A stretch of DNA of 64,000 bases from CAILUG01 sp038125665 (GTDB lineage Bacteria > Pseudomonadota > Gammaproteobacteria > Pseudomonadales > Pseudohongiellaceae), in the NCBI GenBank assembly GCA_038125665.1, contig JAYPEI010000002.1, positions 186,001-250,000 of the forward strand, in the 5' to 3' direction. The notes beneath the pieces were generated by a model. The model did no database searches and had not been told where the DNA came from. It saw nothing but the letters and a program-made list of their open reading frames with translations. Shown here in pieces: positions 28,741 through 37,797 of the stretch. The position numbers and the translations under genes are program-made. The stretch's first letter is position 1. Every line of letters starts with the position of its first letter.

Positions 28741-29270
28741 GAGCTAACCCCCACAGTACTTGTCTCAGACATGGCATCAACAAACTCAGTAGGTTTAGGT
28801 TGTGTATTTGCTATCTGTTTTTTGGCGGCATCTTTAATAGCGGCATGTATTCTGAAATAGCTCATACAACGGCATAAAACACCTTCCATGCCAGCTCTGA
28901 TTTCTGCATCACTGGGGTTGGGATTGTTATTTAGAAGGACCCGCGCTGTGAGTAATTGACCATTCTGACAATACCCACATTGAGGAACCTGATGATCTAC
29001 CCATGCCTGCTGAAGAAGATCCAATTGTCCGGACTTCGAGAGTCCTTCAAGTGTCGTGATTTTACCAGTGACATTGGCTACAGGTAATAAGCAGGTACGT
29101 ACTGCTCTACCATCAATAATTGCAGTACAAGCTCCACATTGTCCTAAGCCGCAACCGAAGTGTGGGCCCTTTAGATGAAGATCATTACGCAGCACATAGA
29201 GCAAAGGAGTAGAAGGATCTACATCTACCTGATGATTATTGCCGTTAACTGTAAGCTGGTAGATCGGCAT
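28737..29270 (-). CDS. [2Fe-2S] small subunit of the molybdenum hydroxylase
   Basis: Protein of 177 residues. The plant-type cluster motif is CGLGQCGACTAIIDGRAVRTC-like (four Cys), and the second cluster lies in CGYCQNGQL and CRCMSYFRIH. The ATG at 29270 is preferred to TTG 29282 because GGAG sits six bases before it. CRCMSY differs from the frequent CRCGTY. The subunit has no signal peptide of its own, so it presumably crosses the membrane bound to the Tat-signal-bearing large subunit, as known for related dimers. Its gene overlaps the large-subunit gene by four bases. Confidence 0.9.
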   Translation of the reverse strand: MPIYQLTVNGNNHQVDVDPSTPLLYVLRNDLHLKGPHFGCGLGQCGACTAIIDGRAVRTCLLPVANVTGKITTLEGLSKSGQLDLLQQAWVDHQVPQCGYCQNGQLLTARVLLNNNPNPSDAEIRAGMEGVLCRCMSYFRIHAAIKDAAKKQIANTQPKPTEFVDAMSETSTVGVSS

Positions 29271-29414
29271 AACAGGCTCCAAGAATGAAAATTTTCAAAC
29301 TGTAGATTACTGGATGGGTCAAGGGAATTCAATTGACTAGGTTGTTTAGCAGACTGCTAGTTCTTCATTTAGAAACTTGAGTGAAGATGCTTACTAATAT
29401 TCCATTCAAATATC

Positions 29415-29804
29415 TTAGTCCTCTGCTTCTTGGTTAATCATATAAAGTACAGCGGAGGAGATTTCTGCATCAGAAAGATCAGGCCTACCTCCCTTCCTGG
29501 GCATGATGCCAAACTTGCCAGAGTAGCCATTTAAGGCATGACTGATTAATGTCTCAAGACCTTGTGTGAGTCTTGGTGCCCAGTCTGCTTCGCTACGAAA
29601 AGCAGGGGCTCCCCCAAGACCAGGCGGTGAATGGCAGGCGATACAAACATTTTCATAGACTCGTTGCCCATTGAGTTGCTTTTTATTTGTCATTTCAGAG
29701 GGATGACTTACCTCTTGGGCACTTGCTGAGTATAAGGTACAACTGTCTAAAAGTATTATAAAAAAAATTAATATTAGAGTAGCGTTTAATTTCTTCTTGG
29801 CCAT
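29415..29804 (-). CDS. Small exported cytochrome c (class I type)
   Basis: Protein of 129 residues with an N-terminal hydrophobic signal containing LDSC, which may be a lipobox. One haem motif, CIACH, is near residue 54, and GIMPRKGG supplies the likely Met ligand, followed by the C-terminal helix LSDAEISSAVLYMIN. It matches cytochrome c5-like proteins. It lies about 145 bases upstream of the molybdenum hydroxylase genes on the same strand and probably accepts their electrons for the respiratory chain; this pairing is inferred from context. Confidence 0.85.
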   Translation of the reverse strand: MAKKKLNATLILIFFIILLDSCTLYSASAQEVSHPSEMTNKKQLNGQRVYENVCIACHSPPGLGGAPAFRSEADWAPRLTQGLETLISHALNGYSGKFGIMPRKGGRPDLSDAEISSAVLYMINQEAED

Positions 29805-30101
29805 TGCGTGGTCTTCAATAATAATTAGTTTTAAGTTATCGATTTAACTCCAACGAAACCAGATTATATCAGAGCAAAAAGAGTAAAAATCATTAATTAT
29901 GTTTGGGTGGGTTTACAAAGGTGTTTGTTATGGTTAATTTTTCCTTAAAATACTCACAATAAAGATAAAACTTACCTTGATGTATCAAGGTACATGGCAA
30001 TTCAGTATTTGTGAGTTGGCTCTGAAATCCGAGAAAGAGACCTTATAAGCCGATCAAAAAGATAAAGTATTCAACTAAAGTGCCAAAGAAGAGTTTAAAT
30101 C
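29805..30101. other. Divergent promoter region, cytochrome c / G8 protein
   Basis: AT-rich 297-base region between divergent genes. Apart from the 20-base palindrome annotated separately, I see no confident -35/-10 pair. Confidence 0.5.
29973..29992. promoter_or_regulatory. 20-base palindrome TACCTTGAT-GT-ATCAAGGTA (probable operator)
   Basis: Perfect nine-base arms around a two-base centre, 109 bases upstream of the first G8 gene. The size and form resemble operators of MerR-type (SoxR, CueR) or TetR-type dimers. It is not followed by a T run, so it is not a terminator. No regulator gene is adjacent. Confidence 0.5.
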
Positions 30102-32786
30102 ATGAAGAAACATGCATTTTCCTTAGTCCTATCGCTTGTTACCGCAAGTGGCTTCAGTACTTTGATAACGAGCCTAGCATACGCGCAGATGAATCACTCA
30201 ACACATAACCATGAGGCCAGTGAACATGAGGCTCACCATGATGCCCATCTTGCAGAAGCTGTAACAGTTAACGCACTAATGGCAGGACAATGGTCTGATG
30301 CTTCGATTTGGTCATCAGGTAAAGTACCTAGTGCAGGTTCGCTAGTGACCATAGGTGAGGGAATAGAGGTTGTATTGGATTCAGACACAGCGGCTTTACA
30401 AGGTTTGAATCTCAATGGGAAATTAAGCTTTGCGGATAACAAAAAAATCGAGCTCACCACAGAGTGGGTACTGTTAACTGGTGAACTTGAAATAGGAAGT
30501 GCCACAACTCCTTATTCAGGTAATGCAACCATCACCCTAACAGATCATGTTACTGGTGAAAATATCAATGGTATGGGGGATCGTGGAATTCTATTAGTGG
30601 GTGGGACTTTGAATCTTCACGGCAACCGCAAAAATAGTTGGACTAAACTAACTTCTACTGCCGAAGTTGGTAGTAAGGTTATAGAGGTCATGGATGGTAG
30701 CGGTTGGAGAGAAGGGGACCAAATAGTATTAGCCTCCACTGACTTCAATCCCCGTCAGGCAGAACGCCGATATATTGATAAAATTCGAGGTAACAAAATC
30801 ACCTTGGATGAGCCGTTAGAGTTCATGCATTTTGGGCAGATAACTTATGGAGTCGATGAACGTGGTGAAGTTGGTTTACTGTCACGAAACATTAAAATTC
30901 AAGCCTCAGAGGATGCTGAAAAAACATTCTTTGGTGGCCACATCATGGCGATGGTTACCAGTAAAATGTATGTTGATGGTGTTGAGTTGACCCGGATGGG
31001 CCAAAACCTTGAATTAGCTAGATACCCCATTCACTGGCACCTTGTCGGAGAAGGCGGGGCGGGTCAGTATCTTGTTAACACTGCCATCTATGATACTTAC
31101 AATCGTTGTGTCACAGTTCATGGAACGAATGATTTAAAAGTAGAAAATAACGTCACCTACAACACTGTTGGGCATTGTTTTTTCATGGAGGATGGAATTG
31201 AGACAGGTAACGAGTTTATACGAAATTTAGCGATTCAAACCAAATGTCACACTTCTCTCGCCTGCGATCCAACTAACTTGGCTCCTTTCGGGTCATCTCC
31301 AGATGGATTAAATTTTAAAACCACAGGTCAAGACTCTCCCCACATTCTCATACCATCTGATAACACTGCGTCTTCATTCTGGATTACTAATCCAGACAAC
31401 ACCTACAGAGGTAACGTGGCAGCAGGTTCTGATTCAACAGGTTTTTGGTTTGCATTTCCTGAGCATCCAACTGGTGCATTCGAGGGCTCTGAGATTAGTC
31501 AAGCTACTTGGCCTCGACGGACTAAATTTCGTGAGTTTTCAGGAAACGTAGCCCACTCTAACTTCGATGGGTTTATGGGTGACCGTGCTCCTCGTGCGGA
31601 TGGTCATTTTGCAGTGGGTGGCTATATAGCTCTATCAGACCCCTCAGATCCAAACAGTAAACAAGTAGAGTCAGTTGTTGAGGATTTCACAACCTATAAA
31701 AATCGGAACAGTGGTATCTGGGCCCGTGGAGAATTACATCTCTATAAGGGTCTAAAAATGGCTGATAATGGTATAGGTTTCACCCATGCTTCTGGAGCCT
31801 TTGGGCAGGCCCCGTACACGTCTCGAGTAGTTGATTCAGTTTTTGTGGGTGAATCTGAAAATATCGGAAACCCTGAGTCTAGTTCAGAAATGGCCTATGG
31901 AAGAAGTTTGCCTCAACCTATGTTGGCAGATTTTCCAATCAGGGCTTATGAGTTTTATGATTATCATCATCAGTTGGAAAATAATACTTTTATCAACTAT
32001 CAAGATAATGAAACCCGCAAGACTGGAGCTGTCTCGTACCTTCTATTCACCAGCTTTGGGATGAGTTCAAATAATTATCTAGAACGATCTACTTTCATAA
32101 ACGCTAAACCAGTATATTTCCCACGAATTGATAACCGTTGGAGTAACGACGATTACGGTAATACGATTTATAAGACCTCAGTTTTCAATGATCGAGATGG
32201 AACTATAACTGGCATACCAGGCTCATATATTTTAAATGATACCGGGTATGATGCCGATGACAAATGTGAGTCTAGAGCTAGCTGGAATGCACTTGTATGC
32301 ACCGGAGACATGGGGCGTATGACGGTTGGTGGTGGCGGACCCGTTGGATTTAGTTTTGGTGGTGGGTCGCGCCCGACTACGCCACCAGTATTTGAAATTG
32401 CTCCAGGTGGTGGACGTATTCGTGGTCGTCCACCTGAGGGTCCTCAAATTCTTCTAAGCAGAAATGGCAAAAAATTTAAAGCAGAAAGTGAAACAAATGT
32501 ACGGTCTGGAAGTGAATATAGGGTTGAAACAATGAGAGAGACCCTAAATCTAAACGTCAAAGAATTAGATGAAGGTTCATGGGTGATTTTTGAGTTGCCA
32601 GGTTTTAGTATCGCCGACAAAGCAGAAGAACAAAGAAGCCTCGATAATCTGCATGATGCCAAGGTGACATCTTTCTACAAGGGGGAAAAGTCTCTTTGGG
32701 TGAAACTGGTATCCACTGGTGATGTTTTGGGAAGCGCTCAAGGTAAGGGGCCTGGGCCAGGAGAAAGCGTTAGTGTCAGTCGTTAA
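30102..32786 (+). CDS. Exported G8-domain / parallel beta-helix protein (CEMIP-like), copy 1
   Basis: Protein of 894 residues with a signal ending near LAYAQ. A His-rich stretch follows (MNHSTHNHEASEHEAHHDAH). Residues about 57-180 form a G8 domain (QWSDASIWSSGKVPSAGSLV, then GLNLNGKLSFAD). Then comes a GILLVGGTLNLHG segment and a right-handed beta-helix with RYPIHWHLVGEG, VHGTNDLKVENNVTYN and HCFFMEDGIETGNEF. The order and the RYPIHxH motif recall human CEMIP and TMEM2, which depolymerise hyaluronan. A bacterial polysaccharide-binding or cleaving function is a reasonable inference. The C-terminus has Gly/Pro-rich segments and a small conserved domain shared with copy 2. Confidence 0.85.
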   Translation: MKKHAFSLVLSLVTASGFSTLITSLAYAQMNHSTHNHEASEHEAHHDAHLAEAVTVNALMAGQWSDASIWSSGKVPSAGSLVTIGEGIEVVLDSDTAALQGLNLNGKLSFADNKKIELTTEWVLLTGELEIGSATTPYSGNATITLTDHVTGENINGMGDRGILLVGGTLNLHGNRKNSWTKLTSTAEVGSKVIEVMDGSGWREGDQIVLASTDFNPRQAERRYIDKIRGNKITLDEPLEFMHFGQITYGVDERGEVGLLSRNIKIQASEDAEKTFFGGHIMAMVTSKMYVDGVELTRMGQNLELARYPIHWHLVGEGGAGQYLVNTAIYDTYNRCVTVHGTNDLKVENNVTYNTVGHCFFMEDGIETGNEFIRNLAIQTKCHTSLACDPTNLAPFGSSPDGLNFKTTGQDSPHILIPSDNTASSFWITNPDNTYRGNVAAGSDSTGFWFAFPEHPTGAFEGSEISQATWPRRTKFREFSGNVAHSNFDGFMGDRAPRADGHFAVGGYIALSDPSDPNSKQVESVVEDFTTYKNRNSGIWARGELHLYKGLKMADNGIGFTHASGAFGQAPYTSRVVDSVFVGESENIGNPESSSEMAYGRSLPQPMLADFPIRAYEFYDYHHQLENNTFINYQDNETRKTGAVSYLLFTSFGMSSNNYLERSTFINAKPVYFPRIDNRWSNDDYGNTIYKTSVFNDRDGTITGIPGSYILNDTGYDADDKCESRASWNALVCTGDMGRMTVGGGGPVGFSFGGGSRPTTPPVFEIAPGGGRIRGRPPEGPQILLSRNGKKFKAESETNVRSGSEYRVETMRETLNLNVKELDEGSWVIFELPGFSIADKAEEQRSLDNLHDAKVTSFYKGEKSLWVKLVSTGDVLGSAQGKGPGPGESVSVSR

Positions 32787-32838
32787 TATTTTTTTGTCTC
32801 TACGCCATCTGAGTTAAAAGTAAATTAGAAATTAAAAT

Positions 32839-32866
32839 GGGGTAGGTGAATCGCCCACCCCGTTGT
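32839..32866 (+). terminator. Possible terminator between the two G8 genes
   Basis: GGGGTAGG and CCCACCCC pair with one mismatch around a short loop, followed by GTTGTTT. The T tract is imperfect, so termination is probably partial. Confidence 0.45.
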
Positions 32867-33006
32867 TTCAAGAAGTCCTCAGACTAGTAGAGATATTATT
32901 ATTTACAGTCTTATGTTGGTCCTCAGTAGTTTCTTTTGCTAATTTCTGAAGAAAGTTTTATAGAGTTTTGTGTGTTCAATAACCAGCTTAGTAATGGGGA
33001 ATGTAA

Positions 33007-35652
33007 ATGAGATCTGGTTTCTTTTTCTACATGTCGATCTTGTTATCAGGAGTTTGCTCTTTTCAGCTGCAGGCTGAAGAGGCTATAAAATCTGGCCTTT
33101 GGTCTGATTCATCGATTTGGTCAAACGGAGAACTTCCCAAAGTCGGCGCTAAGGTGAGCATTGCTAAAGAGGTCAACGTTATTCTTGATGTCACGCCTCC
33201 CTCTTTGAACGGTCTGACGATCAATGGCAAATTAAGCTTCTCAGATGAGACTGATATTGAGTTAAGTACAGAATGGATAATGGTGTTCGGAGAGTTGGAA
33301 ATTGGCACAGAGTCCATACCTCATGAAAGACGAGCCATTATTACTCTTACAGATAATGTCCCTGATGAGCAAATGATGGGCATGGGAGATCGTGGCATCA
33401 TGCTTTCTGGTGGCACACTAAATTTACATGGTAATCGCTCCAATGCTTGGACAAAACTGGATCAAACTGCAAGAGCCGGAGCAAACACCATCACAGTTTT
33501 GAACGCAGCTCAATGGGAAGTTGGTGATCAAATAGTCCTGGCGTCAACAGACTTTAACCCGCGACAAGCCGAAACTCGGTTTATTCAAGCTATTGATGGC
33601 AATACCCTCACGCTTGATATCCCTCTGGAGTTCATGCACTACGGTGAGATAACTTATGGGATAGATGAACGCGGGGAGGTTGGCTTGCTAACTCGTAATA
33701 TTAAGATTCAGTCTTCTGAAGATTCTTTGGAGTCTTACTTTGGTGGTCATGTGATGGCTATGGTAACCAGTAAAATGTTTGTCGATGGGGTTGAGTTAAA
33801 CCGCATGGGGCAGCACATGGAATTAGCCCGCTACCCAATTCATTGGCACCTTGTGGGAGAGGGAGGAAAAGGGCAATACATAAAGAATACATCAATACAC
33901 GATACTTTTAATCGGTGTGTAACTGTGCATGGAACTCACGATTTGAAGATAGAAAATAATGTCACTTATAACACGATTGGGCACTGTTTTTTTATGGAAG
34001 ATGGTATCGAAACAGGTAATGAATTCATCAGAAATTTGGCAATTCAAACCAAGTGTCACCCCACGAGACCATGCGTACCAAATAATTTAGCTGCTAATGG
34101 GGAAATTGGTACTGAGAGTCGCCAGAATTTAAGAAAAATAAGTTTTTCCGGTGAGCACACTCTGTTACCTTCGGACAATACTGTTTCCTCTTTTTGGATT
34201 ACTAACCCGGATAACTCATACATAGATAACGTGGCCGCTGGCTCAGATGAAACAGGATTTTGGTTTTCAATTCCGCAACACCCAAACGGTGCATTTCTGG
34301 GTTCAGAATTAAGCATGAATATCTGGCCTAGGAGAACTGCTCTGCGTGCTTTCAAAGGTAATGTGGCTCATTCTAATTTCGATGGCTTCATGATTGACCG
34401 GCACATAGACGAAGATAATACTTTTGGCTTGGCTTCCATTCCTCTACTGCCACTAACAGATCCAGAAGATCTTGAAAGTGAAGTCCTTGAATCTCACTTC
34501 GAAAACCTTACTAGCTATAAAAACCGTAATGGTGGATTGTGGGGGAGAGGCGACATGTATGTCTATAGCAACATGAAGCTAGCAGATAACGCTATTGGCA
34601 TGACACAAGCTGCAGGTGATATAGGCAGTCTACCTTTTAGTTCAAGGCTAGTCGACGCGCTAGTCGTAGGTGAAACAGATAATATTGGTAACCCGACAAC
34701 GAATGAAGAGTTGGCATATGGACGTAGTTTGCCTAAACCGCTTATTCCAGATTTCCCTATTCGTGGTTACGAATATTACGACTACCGTGATGATGTTGTG
34801 AATCCAACTTTCATAAACTTCCAAGATAACTCTAGAAGAAATACTGGCGCGCTCTCCTTTTTGATGTTTACAAGTGCAGGATTGAGTACTAGAAGTACCA
34901 TTAGTGGTGCAACTTTTATCAACGCTAAGCCAGTTTATTTCCCAAAGTATGATGCAAGGTTCGATAACGATAATCGTGGGGGTAATTCCTACAGAACGCT
35001 TTCAATCCATGACCTGGATGGTTCAGTGAGTGGTATCCCAAATTCTTATATTTTATTAAACGATGGGGAGAATGATAGTGTTGCTAGTGATGAGACCTGT
35101 CAGTTGAAACCTTCATGGAATGCTACAGTTTGTACTGGCGATATTGGTCGATTAAATCTGTCAGATAGTCGGGGAGAGTTACCTGCAGCTGTAGATCTTG
35201 AAACTCGTACAGCGCGTTTTGCCTTACTGGCTTCACTAAGCCCAAATGCGCCAGACACTCCTTTAGTTAGGGCTCAACGCTCTGCGCTGTTTTCCAGACG
35301 TCCACCACAAGAGCCTATTAAATTGATGCGAAATGGTCGAGAGTTCAATATTTTCGGAGATCAAAGTACAGTAAAAGCTGGTACGGAGATTCAAGTAAAA
35401 ACTGAAAGAGAGGAGGTTACTCTTAGTGTTAGTGAGTTGGAAGAAGGTGCTTGGTTAATCTTTGAATTACCCGGGTTTTCAAAGTCTGCTTCAGGGGCCC
35501 AACAACAGAGTATCGATGCATTACACGAAGCTAAGGAGACCTCTTGGTATCAAGAAGTAGATACACTTTGGGTGAAATTAGTGGCCAAGGCACCGATGAA
35601 ACCGGTGGTTCGTCCCACGGATCTGCAGGCAAGCATTACAGTGACGCGTTAA
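33007..35652 (+). CDS. Exported G8-domain / parallel beta-helix protein (CEMIP-like), copy 2
   Basis: Protein of 881 residues, a tandem paralogue of the gene 220 bases upstream. After a signal ending near QLQA it lacks the His-rich stretch of copy 1 and goes straight into the G8 domain (GLWSDSSIWSNGELPKVGAK). Shared core segments include GDQIVLASTDFNPRQAE, VTSKMFVDGVELNRMGQ, RYPIHWHLVGEGG and HCFFMEDGIETGNEF. The two proteins differ most in the loop after TKCH and in the C-terminal quarter. GGGGAA lies before the ATG. The best guess is an exported polysaccharide-active protein with a specificity different from copy 1. Confidence 0.85.
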   Translation: MRSGFFFYMSILLSGVCSFQLQAEEAIKSGLWSDSSIWSNGELPKVGAKVSIAKEVNVILDVTPPSLNGLTINGKLSFSDETDIELSTEWIMVFGELEIGTESIPHERRAIITLTDNVPDEQMMGMGDRGIMLSGGTLNLHGNRSNAWTKLDQTARAGANTITVLNAAQWEVGDQIVLASTDFNPRQAETRFIQAIDGNTLTLDIPLEFMHYGEITYGIDERGEVGLLTRNIKIQSSEDSLESYFGGHVMAMVTSKMFVDGVELNRMGQHMELARYPIHWHLVGEGGKGQYIKNTSIHDTFNRCVTVHGTHDLKIENNVTYNTIGHCFFMEDGIETGNEFIRNLAIQTKCHPTRPCVPNNLAANGEIGTESRQNLRKISFSGEHTLLPSDNTVSSFWITNPDNSYIDNVAAGSDETGFWFSIPQHPNGAFLGSELSMNIWPRRTALRAFKGNVAHSNFDGFMIDRHIDEDNTFGLASIPLLPLTDPEDLESEVLESHFENLTSYKNRNGGLWGRGDMYVYSNMKLADNAIGMTQAAGDIGSLPFSSRLVDALVVGETDNIGNPTTNEELAYGRSLPKPLIPDFPIRGYEYYDYRDDVVNPTFINFQDNSRRNTGALSFLMFTSAGLSTRSTISGATFINAKPVYFPKYDARFDNDNRGGNSYRTLSIHDLDGSVSGIPNSYILLNDGENDSVASDETCQLKPSWNATVCTGDIGRLNLSDSRGELPAAVDLETRTARFALLASLSPNAPDTPLVRAQRSALFSRRPPQEPIKLMRNGREFNIFGDQSTVKAGTEIQVKTEREEVTLSVSELEEGAWLIFELPGFSKSASGAQQQSIDALHEAKETSWYQEVDTLWVKLVAKAPMKPVVRPTDLQASITVTR

Positions 35653-35678
35653 AAAGCTCTGTTTATTTTTAGCTTTTT
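35651..35678. terminator. Bidirectional hairpin between G8 gene and tRNA
   Basis: Perfect eight-base arms AAAAAGCT/AGCTTTTT begin inside the stop codon of the G8 gene. Each arm supplies a T run on one strand, so it can serve both the G8 gene and the rpoD-tRNA transcript coming from the right. Confidence 0.65.
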
Positions 35679-35710
35679 AAAAGAAGAAACCTCTTTAATC
35701 CTTGTAAATA

Positions 35711-35787
<77 letters not shown>

Positions 35788-35825
35788 TTACGCGGTATAC
35801 ATGCTTCCGAATTCAGATTAAAGCC

Positions 35826-37682
35826 TTAATCATCAAGGAAGCTACGCAGATGATCTGAGCGAGTTGGATGACGTAGCTTGCGCAGTGCTTTCGCTTCAAT
35901 CTGACGGATACGTTCACGAGTAACATCGAACTGCTTACCGACTTCCTCAAGAGTATGGTCGGTATTCATATCAATACCAAAACGCATACGGAGAACCTTA
36001 GCTTCACGAGCTGTTAGTCCAGACAGCACTTCTCGAGTTGCTTCACGCAGGCCTTCTTCCATGGAGGAATCTACAGGTGAGTCTATATTACTGTCTTCAA
36101 TGAAATCTCCCAAGTGTGAATCTTCATCATCACCAATTGGTGTTTCCATAGATATAGGTTCTTTTGCAATTTTTAGAACTTTTCGAATTTTGTCTTCACT
36201 AAGGTCCATGCGCTCACCAAGTTCTTCTGGTGTAGGTTCTCGACCCTTTTCATGCAGCATTTGACGGCTGATACGATTCAACTTATTGATGGTCTCGATC
36301 ATATGTACGGGGATACGAATGGTCCGTGCTTGGTCCGCAATGGAACGTGTTATCGCTTGACGAATCCACCATGTTGCATAAGTAGAGAACTTGAAACCAC
36401 GACGATACTCGAATTTGTCTACAGCCTTCATTAGGCCAATGTTACCTTCCTGGATAAGGTCTAGGAATTGTAATCCACGGTTGGTATATTTTTTGGCTAT
36501 GGAGATTACAAGACGTAGATTGGCTTCAACCATATCTTTTTTCGCACGACGGCTCTTGGCTTCGCCGATAGACATCCGGCGGCTAATTTCTTTGATCTCG
36601 GATATAGTTAGTCCTGTTTCTTCTTCAAGTACAAGCATCTTGCGCTGAGCACGTAAGACTTCAATTTTTACTTTACTCAAAGTTTCGGCATAAGCTTTCT
36701 TTTTCAGGTGAGGTTCAATCCACTTAAGGTCAACCTCGTTCCCAATGAATCCCTTTATGAATATTGAGCGTGGCATCTTTCCGCTCTTAACACAAAGGGT
36801 CATGATGTTTTTCTCATGACGACGAATACGGCTTAGCGTGAGTCGAATATTGGCTAGCAAGGGATCGAGAGTTTTTGGAGACAACTTGAAGTATTTAAAA
36901 ACCTCGCCAAGTTTCTCCAGAGCGTCTTGTGCCTTAGGATCTGTCCTGGGGGATTTCTTCAAGACTTTCTCAGTCGCTTTAAGAACTTTTCTTAATTCTT
37001 CAAAACGTGCTTTGGCAATTTCTGGATCTGGACCGCTAGAGGTATCATCGTCGTCTGTGGCAGGAGCAGCTGAACTATCTTCTTCCTCTTCCACATCGTC
37101 AGACACCGCATCGCTATCTTCAGCAGATAGTCCATCATCGACAGTATCTTCGACAACTTCTTCTTCGTTAGTATCAAGGTATCCAGTGATCACATCACCT
37201 AAACGCTTACCTTCATGTTCCACCATATCGTATTCTTGAAGCACATATTCTACCGAGCCTGGGAAATAGGCCACAGCAGACAAAGTTTCGCGCATACCTT
37301 CTTCAATTCTCTTTGCAATGGCGATTTCACCAATGCGAGTAAGAAGTTCAACAGTCCCCATTTCACGCATATACATGCGAACGGGATCTGTAGTTCTTCC
37401 AGCTTCATTTTCCACAGCGGCCAGGGCAGCCGCAGCTTCGGCGGCAGCTAGTTCATCAGTGGCTTCGCTTTCTATTAGCAATAATTCGTCGGCATCAGGA
37501 GCAGTCTCATAGACCTTAATCCCCATGTCGTCGATCATCTGTATAATGTCTTCAACCTGATCTGGGTCCGAAATAGATTCCGGCAGATGGTCATTAACCT
37601 CTGCGTAAGTCAGATAGTTCTGTTCTTTCCCTTTAGCTATTAGGGCTTTTAGACTGGATTGTTGGGTGCTGATTTCGCTCAT
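35826..37682 (-). CDS. rpoD: RNA polymerase primary sigma factor sigma-70
   Basis: Protein of 618 residues, close to the E. coli length. Region 1.1 is at the N-terminus, followed by an acidic stretch (EEEDSSAAPATDDDDTSSG) in the non-conserved region. Region 1.2/2 has DPVRMYMREMG, then NLRLVISIAKKYTNRGLQFLDLIQEGN and FKFSTYATWWIRQAITRS. Region 3 has RIPVHMIETINKL and region 4 ends with TLEEVGKQFDVTRERIRQIEAKALRKLRHP. It directs transcription of housekeeping genes. It is the last protein gene of the rpsU-yqeY-dnaG-rpoD operon and probably also has its own promoter in front. Confidence 0.98.
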   Translation of the reverse strand: MSEISTQQSSLKALIAKGKEQNYLTYAEVNDHLPESISDPDQVEDIIQMIDDMGIKVYETAPDADELLLIESEATDELAAAEAAAALAAVENEAGRTTDPVRMYMREMGTVELLTRIGEIAIAKRIEEGMRETLSAVAYFPGSVEYVLQEYDMVEHEGKRLGDVITGYLDTNEEEVVEDTVDDGLSAEDSDAVSDDVEEEEDSSAAPATDDDDTSSGPDPEIAKARFEELRKVLKATEKVLKKSPRTDPKAQDALEKLGEVFKYFKLSPKTLDPLLANIRLTLSRIRRHEKNIMTLCVKSGKMPRSIFIKGFIGNEVDLKWIEPHLKKKAYAETLSKVKIEVLRAQRKMLVLEEETGLTISEIKEISRRMSIGEAKSRRAKKDMVEANLRLVISIAKKYTNRGLQFLDLIQEGNIGLMKAVDKFEYRRGFKFSTYATWWIRQAITRSIADQARTIRIPVHMIETINKLNRISRQMLHEKGREPTPEELGERMDLSEDKIRKVLKIAKEPISMETPIGDDEDSHLGDFIEDSNIDSPVDSSMEEGLREATREVLSGLTAREAKVLRMRFGIDMNTDHTLEEVGKQFDVTRERIRQIEAKALRKLRHPTRSDHLRSFLDD

Positions 37683-37743
37683 GGGTTACCAAGTAGTCTA
37701 CCGAGAAAACGTCTTCCAAACGGGGGGGGATGAATAGCCGGAC

Positions 37744-37749
37744 ATTATA
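37744..37749 (-). promoter_or_regulatory. Possible -10 box of an internal rpoD promoter
   Basis: On the minus strand a consensus TATAAT lies about 62 bases before the rpoD start. The -35 region (TGGAAT at 17 bases) is poor. A near-palindrome ATGTGACACAT lies just upstream. Confidence 0.35.
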
Positions 37750-37797
37750 ATAGCCAATGCGCCGAAATTCCACTATGTGACACATTTTAAAATAATT

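Noticed and set aside
36838..37239. 133-codon Ser-rich frame opposite rpoD
   Set aside because: It is the antisense of the acidic region of rpoD; the Ser richness is the complement of Glu/Asp codons.
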